Source: Leptolyngbyaceae cyanobacterium JSC-12 (GTDB taxonomy: Bacteria; Cyanobacteriota; Cyanobacteriia; Leptolyngbyales; Leptolyngbyaceae). From it: 64,000 bases of DNA. The stretch lies in assembly GCA_000309945.1 (NCBI GenBank), contig CM001633.1:394723-458722 (forward strand). The letters are read 5' to 3'. Both the position numbers and the translations under genes were made by a program. Positions 52,730 through 64,000 of the stretch are shown piece after piece (within the stretch, counting starts at the first letter, position 1; the number at the start of each line of letters is the position of its first letter). The notes below the pieces were generated by a model. That model saw only the letters and a program-made list of their open reading frames with translations, ran no database searches and was not told the DNA's origin.

Positions 52730-53953
52730 CTAGGGCGCAAGCGCATTACCGCGAATTAAGCTACCGATAGTTTTTGCCGTAATTTTGAGCTGCACTAATG
52801 GATTAGCAGGAACCACCGTTTTGTAGAGATAGCTGTCGAAGGTGAGCTTTTGTACATCAATGTCAGAACACATTTCAACAAAGGCTTCGCGAGTTGCATC
52901 CGAGCGGTAAAAGACTCGCTGCAACAAATCCAGCACTAGATAAGTAGCACCATACTGTTTATCCCAGCGTTTGAGATAAACCTTGAGATCTTGTTCAGTC
53001 GGGATGCGATCGCCCTTGTTAGAGAATTCCACAATTGTCTCAGCACACATCCGCGCCGACTTTGCTGCGAAGTAAATCCCTTCTCCAGATGATTTGGTAA
53101 CAGTTCCAGCCGCATCCCCCACCAGCGCTACTCGACCAACAACTCGGCGAGGTCTAGGATGCTCTGGGATGGGATGAGCTTCTACCCGAATGATCTTGCC
53201 ACCGCGCAGTTTTGCCGCTGCCCGCTCGCGAATACCACGCTGAAGCTCTTTGATGCGAGACTGGTTGGGCTTCATAGTACCCGTTCCAACCGCAACATGA
53301 TCATATTTGGGAAACACCCAGGCATAAAAGTCAGGAGAAACGTCATCACCGACGTACATTTCAGCCAGGTCTTCGTAATATGCCATCTTGTCATCAGGAA
53401 TGCGAATCCGCTCCTGGAAAGCGATCGCGTAGTTGTAATCCCCTGCATCAATCGCTTTTGCCACACGAGAGTTTGCCCCATCTGCCCCAATCACCAAATC
53501 GACTTGCAGGGTTTTGTTGTCCCCTTCTAAAGTGCCATTTGAATGATCGGCATAGTGCAACACATAAGCCCCTTTATCATCGCTGGGAATTTCCAATGTG
53601 TGCATAGTGCCATTGATTACCTTTGCACCCAGCTTTTCTGCTCGCGTCCGCAGAAATCCGTCGAGTACTTCCCGACGACACATGCCAATGTATTCGTCAT
53701 CTTTCAACGTGCTTCCAATATTCACTTCAATATTGGACGGTGAGATCATCTTCATCTTGCGAACGCGGCGATCGATAATCTCAGGGGGCAAATCAAACTC
53801 GCTCACCATGCAGAGCGGGATGGCACCACCGCAGGGCTTCACATTGTCTAACTTGCGCTCAATTAAATAGGTTTCAATCCCAGCTTTTGCTAAAACTTCT
53901 GCGGCAGAGGAGCCAGCGGGACCTCCACCTACAACAGCAACCCGTAGTGCCAA
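52730..53953 (-). CDS. chlP: Geranylgeranyl reductase ChlP
   Basis: 407 residues from TTG 53953, which has AGGAG seven bases upstream; the frame remains open to ATG 54088, but that 45-residue extension is unlike the family. The FAD enzyme reduces the geranylgeranyl chain to phytyl for chlorophyll and tocopherol. Rossmann motif RVAVVGGGPAGSSAAEVLAKAG at the very N-terminus, then IERKLDNVKPCGGAIP, the GADGANSRVAKAI motif and LVGDAAGTVTKSSGEGIYFA, which are diagnostic. The C-terminal part is complete. Terminator downstream; divergent from the PTPA-CTERM gene. Confidence 0.95.
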   Translation of the reverse strand: MALRVAVVGGGPAGSSAAEVLAKAGIETYLIERKLDNVKPCGGAIPLCMVSEFDLPPEIIDRRVRKMKMISPSNIEVNIGSTLKDDEYIGMCRREVLDGFLRTRAEKLGAKVINGTMHTLEIPSDDKGAYVLHYADHSNGTLEGDNKTLQVDLVIGADGANSRVAKAIDAGDYNYAIAFQERIRIPDDKMAYYEDLAEMYVGDDVSPDFYAWVFPKYDHVAVGTGTMKPNQSRIKELQRGIRERAAAKLRGGKIIRVEAHPIPEHPRPRRVVGRVALVGDAAGTVTKSSGEGIYFAAKSARMCAETIVEFSNKGDRIPTEQDLKVYLKRWDKQYGATYLVLDLLQRVFYRSDATREAFVEMCSDIDVQKLTFDSYLYKTVVPANPLVQLKITAKTIGSLIRGNALAP

Positions 53954-54354
53954 AGCGTTTCTCCTAAAGTCTCTAGAAGCTACGAGTATGAATCGTATCA
54001 CGGACTTTTTGCACAATACGCGCCCACAGAGCCGGATCCAGCCAATTTGAAACAGAGTGTAATATTCTTCGCAACACAGCTTAACCAAAGAAAGAGTCTC
54101 GAATTAGCAAAATAAAGCCAGAGATTATAAATGAAATCGCCACTGATGAGTAGTGGTGTAAGTAAACTTTTTGTAATGTCAAAACGCTAAAACTCAACAA
54201 CGCTTTCCTGGGATATCTTCTTGGCAACACAGTCAGTTGAGAAAATATCCGGGTTCCTAAAATACCGGGTTCCAACCTGACTGAAGCCAATTCTGGCAGC
54301 AAACTTCAGGGGACTCCTACCGCTCATTTTTTACAGATAGGAGTAACAGGTTTC
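53954..54354. other. Divergent promoter region, no gene seen
   Basis: 401 bp between chlP (-) and the PTPA-CTERM gene (+). Open frames on both strands here (the upstream extension of chlP and a 73-codon minus-strand frame) lack ribosome-binding sites and family resemblance. The last bases hold GATAGGAGTAACAGGT, the ribosome-binding site of the plus-strand gene. No operator is recognised. Confidence 0.5.
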
Positions 54355-54960
54355 ATGACACCCTCAACATCTTTGAAAGCTTCGCTGGCAACACTGGCAG
54401 GCGTAGCGATTGGTGCACTCAGCATTACACTGACTGAGCCTGCTCAGGCGCTGGGTTTTACAGGGTCCTATGCCCCTTCTAATTTCACCCTCACAAACTT
54501 TAATGCAGACGGCTTGGTTAACACTTCTGGTGCTCCAGGATCGATTTCGCTAACCGGAGGAAACAATGGCAGCGGATCTTTAGGATTTACTGGCTTTCTG
54601 ACAACTGCCGCAGGCAATGGGTTGGTCAGTTTTAACTGGAACTACTCTACGCAAGATACAGATGCAGTGTTTGATCCCTTTGGCTATGTGTTAGATGGGG
54701 AGTTTTTTAGGCTTACAAATTCCAGGCTCACGCAACAAAGTGGAACTATCTCGTTTGATGTTGCGCTTGGGGAAACATTTGGCTTTGGCATATTTACAAC
54801 TGACAATATCTTCGGACGAGGTAGTGCAACCATTTCTAGCTTTAATGCACCAGATGCTACACCCATTCCCGCTCCAGCCCTCTTACCAGGTTTGATCGGG
54901 CTGGGCTTAGGAGTCTTACGAAAGCGCAAAACGCTAGGAGAAAATCCATCCTTTGACTAA
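54355..54960 (+). CDS. Secreted PTPA-CTERM sorting-domain protein
   Basis: 201 residues. The N-terminal signal peptide (hydrophobic to about residue 30, cleavage near PAQALG) is followed by a Gly/Asn/Ser/Thr-rich beta domain and a short C-terminal sorting signal: PIPAPALLPGLIGLGLGVLR then RKRK. This is the cyanobacterial PTPA/PEP-CTERM pattern (Pro-rich motif, one helix, basic tail), processed by an exosortase-type transpeptidase and linked to exopolysaccharide. ATG 54355 follows AGGAGTAACAGGTTTC. The mature product is likely an extracellular or surface protein of unknown function. Confidence 0.85.
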   Translation: MTPSTSLKASLATLAGVAIGALSITLTEPAQALGFTGSYAPSNFTLTNFNADGLVNTSGAPGSISLTGGNNGSGSLGFTGFLTTAAGNGLVSFNWNYSTQDTDAVFDPFGYVLDGEFFRLTNSRLTQQSGTISFDVALGETFGFGIFTTDNIFGRGSATISSFNAPDATPIPAPALLPGLIGLGLGVLRKRKTLGENPSFD

Positions 54961-56830
<1,870 letters not shown>

Positions 56831-56872
56831 ATAGTTCGCTAGGATGTTCTACCATCATCCGGTTTAACCTAA

Positions 56873-56913
56873 TTCTGGAATAGATAGGGCGATCGGTCCA
56901 TTCTATTCCAGAA
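56873..56913 (+). terminator. Hairpin after ahcY
   Basis: TTCTGGAATAGA (56873-56884) is the exact reverse complement of TCTATTCCAGAA (56902-56913). 12-bp stem about 45 bp past the ahcY stop, with no T-run, so a weaker or Rho-assisted terminator. Confidence 0.6.
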
Positions 56914-56991
56914 CTAAGCAAAAAGGGTTTATATCCTACTAAACCGCAGGTCAAAGACTGTTTAGATTTCAAGTTGTAGCACTTCAGAGAA

Positions 56992-57213
56992 CTAATCGCG
57001 TCGAACGTCTCCAGACGCACAATTCATCATTAAACACCGTTCCAATAAATCAACTTGGTGATTTCGCCAAAATCGATAAGGATCTAGAACAAGTCGGTAG
57101 TGAGTACTAAAAACAGGCTGCTTAAGAAACTTCCAGAGAGGAAATCGCGTTAAATAGTACAGTGAAAACATAGTTAAGATTTCGTTTGGTATTAGGACAG
57201 GCAACAGCACCAT
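56992..57213 (-). CDS. Small hypothetical protein (doubtful)
   Basis: 73 residues from ATG 57213, with AGGAACACTG just upstream giving an AGGA ribosome-binding site. A hydrophobic N-terminus (MVLLPVLIPNEIL) is followed by an aromatic and basic region (RFPLWKFLKQPVF, LDPYRFWRNHQ). No family is recognised. It may be a real small membrane-associated protein or a fortuitous frame; the ribosome-binding site and gene-free surroundings are the only support. Confidence 0.35.
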   Translation of the reverse strand: MVLLPVLIPNEILTMFSLYYLTRFPLWKFLKQPVFSTHYRLVLDPYRFWRNHQVDLLERCLMMNCASGDVRRD

Positions 57214-57254
57214 CAGTGTTCCTGTAGGAGTCAAATTTATGAGCAAGCTAACTA

Positions 57255-57300
57255 TGTGACAATTTCAGCCCTTTGATCAGTCGTGCGCTGAATTGTCACA
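57255..57300. repeat. TGTGACAATT inverted repeat
   Basis: TGTGACAATTTCAGC (57255-57269) faces GCTGAATTGTCACA (57287-57300), complementary except for one extra T, separated by 17 bases. Partial copies (TGTCACC) follow at about 57309. No T-run. It could be an operator or a small palindromic repeat. Confidence 0.6.
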
Positions 57301-57508
57301 GGATGGTCTGTCACCACCTACAATGCCAAAACCCTAAGAAATTACCCTTGTGAAGATTGCGGAATATTCACTAAGCATCTCTCCCCAATATCTGTATTTC
57401 TATGGAGGTATAGACAGTGACTAGTATTTCTAGCAGCACGCGATCTCGCTACCACAGTTCATACGAACTGCGCGAATCTTTACGCGAATCTTTAAAAAAG
57501 ATCATTAA

Positions 57509-57754
57509 CTAACTCGCTTTGACAGTGCTGAGAACTGAGTCTTTAGCCGTTGAAGGAACTAGTGTCCAGCCAGCTTTGAGCAATTTCTGAAAAGTTGCCC
57601 ATCCTTTTGAACCACCCGGAACCACATAGTCAGGAACCAAAAACTGAGGGAAAGCAGTATAGGGACGCCAAGGTTCATTTGGCGCAGTTCGTAAATGCAA
57701 AATCTTAGCGCTGTTTGTTCCCATCGGGGATAACCAACACATCTCTTTCAGCAT
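57509..57754 (-). CDS. Small conserved-looking hypothetical protein
   Basis: 81 residues from ATG 57754, which has GGAG eight bases upstream (GGAGAATTAACT); an in-frame ATG at 57802 lacks that support. Aromatic- and Pro-rich (NEPWRPYTAFPQFLVPDYVVPGG), then a helical segment (KGWATFQKLLKAGWTLV) and a Ser/Thr-rich end. No signal peptide, membrane helix or cysteine motif beyond one Cys near the start. I do not recognise a family. Codon use and ribosome-binding site look genuine. It lies on the opposite strand just before the rrn promoter region. Confidence 0.6.
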   Translation of the reverse strand: MLKEMCWLSPMGTNSAKILHLRTAPNEPWRPYTAFPQFLVPDYVVPGGSKGWATFQKLLKAGWTLVPSTAKDSVLSTVKAS

Positions 57755-57900
57755 AGTTAATTCTCCATAGGGGCTTACTCTCCATCCTGACAAACTACTC
57801 AAGAGAATGTTTTACCCATAGAGGTAGTGTTGTGCCTCAAATACTCAAATACCTAAGTAGCAAGACCTTGCAAATGTTCACAGAAAATCTCAAAAAGGTA

Positions 57901-57929
57901 TTGACACACATTCAGAAAATCGCTACGCT
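57901..57929 (+). promoter_or_regulatory. Candidate rrn promoter
   Basis: TTGACA (57901-57906), a 17-base spacer and TACGCT (57924-57929), about 290 bp before 16S. The consensus -35 and ideal spacing make it the best sigma70-type promoter candidate in the 460-bp leader 57755-58218. The rest of that leader shows no gene. Confidence 0.4.
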
Positions 57930-58218
57930 GATAAAGCGTTGAAAAAAGGTACAACACATCTGGAGTTAAATCTTCGCCTCTACACTGCATATAGTGGTAA
58001 GTGCACAAATATGTACTGAGGCGAGAAGACTTGAGAGTGCATTTTTAACGCGAGAACCTGGAAAATAGAATCGTTTGAAAGCCAATAACCAAAAGTAAAG
58101 GCTCGAAGTAAATTTGCAACAACAAGAGGTGAAAAACCTCTAACCGTTACAGATAGCAACTTGTTGTTATCTCTTTGCATAAAAAGAGTCAACAAACTTG
58201 TTCAGCGTTGATCTATTC

Positions 58219-59711
<1,493 letters not shown>

Positions 59712-59840
59712 TCAGGGAGACCTACCCGCTCTGCTTGTAAAGCGTGTTGTCAGTCTTGACACCCTCCTATCAGAGATGGTCACCCAAGGTCGGTCGAGTC
59801 CTTTTCACTTGGCTTTCAAACTAGTCTAGGGCATAGAAAT

Positions 59841-59914
<74 letters not shown>

Positions 59915-59918
59915 CTTC

Positions 59919-59991
59919 GGGGGTTTAGCTCAGTTGGTAGAGCGCCTGCTTTGCAAGCAGGATGTCAGCAGTTCGAGTCTGCTAACCTCCA
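59919..59991 (+). tRNA. tRNA-Ala (TGC)
   Basis: 73-base cloverleaf: acceptor GGGGGTT / AACCTCC (one G-U pair), anticodon stem CCTGC / GCAGG with loop TTTGCAA and anticodon TGC, T-loop AGTTCGAGTCT. Only four bases separate it from tRNA-Ile. Confidence 0.97.
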
Positions 59992-60161
59992 CTGGAGCGT
60001 AAGCTCTGAATGAAGTTGGATGATTCAGCACCTTCTTTAGAGATTCTAAGAAGACTGCTGGGTTAGTCCAGCGGGTACCTTGAAAACTGCATAGAGAAGA
60101 AGACAGGTAGGTGCAGTATCCATAGTGATACTGCAAGACAGACACCAATGAAAGTTTTAGT

Positions 60162-63036
<2,875 letters not shown>

Positions 63037-63169
63037 ACTTCCTTATTCATTGGCTTAACCAGCTTCTTCCTCTATGCAGCTTTCATCCGGTGCTGCTAGT
63101 TCCCAGTTCCCTTTATCCACAACTTACACCCACATTCTTGGTCGCAATTGTTTAGTTCTCATATCTATC

Positions 63170-63287
63170 TCCTGGTGTCTATGGCGATGTGGCTCCACCC
63201 TGACCCTTCCCGAACTCAGGTGTGAAACGCATCTGCGGCAAAGATAGTTGGACGGCTGCGTCCCGCAAAAATAGCTCGATGCCAGGA
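63170..63287 (+). rRNA. rrf: 5S ribosomal RNA
   Basis: 118 bases with the closing helix TCCTGGTGTCT / GATGCCAGGA. Internal loops CCACCCTGACCC and CGAACTCAG are the standard 5S landmarks. 133 bp after 23S, last gene of the rrn operon. Confidence 0.95.
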
Positions 63288-63299
63288 CCGTCTTGGATA

Positions 63300-63329
63300 A
63301 AGGCTCCCTTCTCTGATGAAGGGAGCCTT
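63300..63329 (+). terminator. rrn operon terminator hairpin
   Basis: AAGGCTCCCTTC (63300-63311), loop TCTGAT, GAAGGGAGCCTT (63318-63329): a perfect 12-bp stem just after 5S. The T-run is weak (CTTCGCATT), but the position makes it the likely rrn transcription end. Confidence 0.7.
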
Positions 63330-63403
63330 CGCATTGAAATCTACGAAAAGAGTTCGATCGCGTTATTGTGAGGAGATGCAATCGGAAAAGGATTTGTTTT
63401 GTT

Positions 63404-63808
63404 ATGACTCGCGCAATCATGGAAACAGATAAAGGCACCATCCACTTAGAACTCTTTGATCAGGATGCGCCGAATACAGTTAAAAATTTTATTGACCTTT
63501 CTAAGAGCGGTTTTTATGATGGGCTTGCCTTTCACCGGGTGATTCCGAATTTTATGATTCAAGGGGGTTGCCCCAATACACGCCCGGGAGCAACAGGCAG
63601 ACCTGGCACTGGCGGTCCTGGTTATCAAATTAAATGTGAGATCAATCCAAATAAGCATTTAGCTGGAACGCTCTCAATGGCGCACGCTGGGCGCAATACT
63701 GGAGGAAGCCAGTTTTTCATCTGCCATTCTCCCCAACCGCACCTGGATGGCGTGCATACACGACTTGGCAAGTTACCCAGAAAGGAAAAAGATAAGCAGA
63801 AAATGTAG
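63404..63808 (+). pseudogene. Cyclophilin-type peptidyl-prolyl isomerase, 3' end disrupted
   Basis: Cyclophilin-type proline isomerase starting at ATG 63404 ([19 protein letters not shown]). The fold motifs [16 protein letters not shown], the catalytic arginine in [21 protein letters not shown] and HLDGVHT are intact to about residue 119. After HT the usual (V/T)FG.V..G continuation is replaced by [15 protein letters not shown] and a stop at 63808. The last about 25 residues of the family are missing, and the foreign tail is followed at once by a transposase reading frame, so an insertion at about 63757-63761 truncated the gene. The barrel is nearly complete, but the final strand is lost, so function is doubtful. 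Confidence 0.8.
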
Positions 63809-64000
63809 GAGACGTTAGCCGTAGCCGTATCATGCTGCCCTTTGTCGCTGTGCCATCGACGATTGCTCAAGAGTTTGGGAAATATCGAGACCTGTTCTGC
63901 CGAGGCGCAGGCTTTGAGCAGGTGAGTCGCTATGTGACCGGATTGCTGTTGAGTGAGAACAAAACCTTGCAAGGGATTGCCGGACAATGGGTAGCAGGTG
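63761..64000 (+). mobile_element. Insertion sequence, left part
   Basis: From about 63761 the cyclophilin frame is replaced by unrelated DNA that carries the start of a transposase and runs past the window end. The exact left terminal repeat and target duplication cannot be fixed because the right end is missing; the boundary is placed where cyclophilin similarity ends. Confidence 0.6.
63832..64000 (+). CDS. Transposase N-terminus (IS701/IS4-superfamily-like), partial
   Basis: Open from ATG 63832 to the window end, 56 residues seen. The text IAQEFGKYRDLFCRGAGFEQ and YVTGLLLSENKTLQGIAGQW resembles the N-terminal helical region of DDE transposases of the IS701/IS4 superfamily, where a (Y/F)xTGLLxxENKT-type segment recurs. 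The DDE catalytic residues lie beyond the window. AGGAGA at 63807-63812 is rather far upstream, so the start may differ (GTG or an upstream codon). Confidence 0.6.
   Translation, partial: MLPFVAVPSTIAQEFGKYRDLFCRGAGFEQVSRYVTGLLLSENKTLQGIAGQWVAG

Larger units (their letters stand above)
56831..57508. other. Intergenic region after ahcY
   Basis: 678 bp with the ahcY 3' hairpin (56873-56913), a possible small minus-strand gene (56992-57213) and an inverted repeat (57255-57300), listed separately. The remainder (57301-57508) shows nothing assignable. Confidence 0.5.

Noticed and set aside
52730-54088. Longer chlP reading frame with ATG 54088
   Set aside because: The extra 45 residues are unlike ChlP, while TTG 53953 has a perfect AGGAG spacing and begins exactly at the Rossmann motif.
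54081-54302. 73-codon minus-strand frame between chlP and the PTPA-CTERM gene
   Set aside because: It overlaps the divergent promoter region, lacks a ribosome-binding site and has no protein-like pattern.

Overview
The window looks like a chromosomal segment of a non-heterocystous, probably filamentous (leptolyngbyoid) cyanobacterium. The octamer GCGATCGC (HIP1) occurs throughout. The gene content is cyanobacterial: ChlP, a plastoquinone-type prenyltransferase, group 3 sigma factor SigF, Omp85, DUF760, DUF3285, phosphoketolase and a PTPA-CTERM protein. The rrn operon has the cyanobacterial order 16S, tRNA-Ile, tRNA-Ala, 23S, 5S. The genus is a guess.

Layout. 1-7.4 kb: the tail of sbcC, nadA, a lumenal pentapeptide protein, then a tight minus-strand run prfB, DUF3285, ybeY, dgkA, trpG and an MBL-fold protein, preceded by a Bax-inhibitor-like membrane protein. 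prfB carries the classical +1 programmed frameshift, so its first 24 codons lie in another frame. 7.5-11.7 kb: sigF, prenyltransferase, a repeat-containing lipoprotein, purC. 11.8-17.9 kb: an envelope operon omp85, lpxC, fabZ, lpxA, lpxB with overlapping or near-overlapping genes. 17.9-31.2 kb: a MITE-like palindromic element, a REC-GGDEF protein, TerB/Mo-nitrogenase-C protein, small transporter, M23 peptidase, HtrA protease, DUF760, scpB, an orphan ABC ATPase, a ClC channel and a UvrD/PcrA helicase.

31.3-48.5 kb: ftsH and a transporter pseudogene, then a long co-directional minus-strand run xfp, EF-hand protein, PstS-like protein, PstS-like/DUF4912 fusion, D-2-hydroxyacid dehydrogenase, glgP, gpmA, facing divergent ppk1. 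These genes link glycogen phosphorolysis, the phosphoketolase route, fermentation and polyphosphate. All of them turn on orthophosphate, and the cluster contains two membrane-anchored PstS-like proteins and a four-EF-hand protein. This is the best candidate here for an undescribed system.

48.5-57.8 kb: tatC, a membrane protein, speA, a possible small RNA, chlP, the PTPA-CTERM protein, ahcY and two small hypothetical genes. 57.9-63.3 kb: the rrn operon. 63.4-64 kb: a cyclophilin gene cut short by a transposase-bearing insertion that runs off the window.

I see no CRISPR array, prophage or recognisable defence island. Many starts were reassigned from Shine-Dalgarno context, including GTG for the Bax-inhibitor protein and TTG for chlP and nadA.
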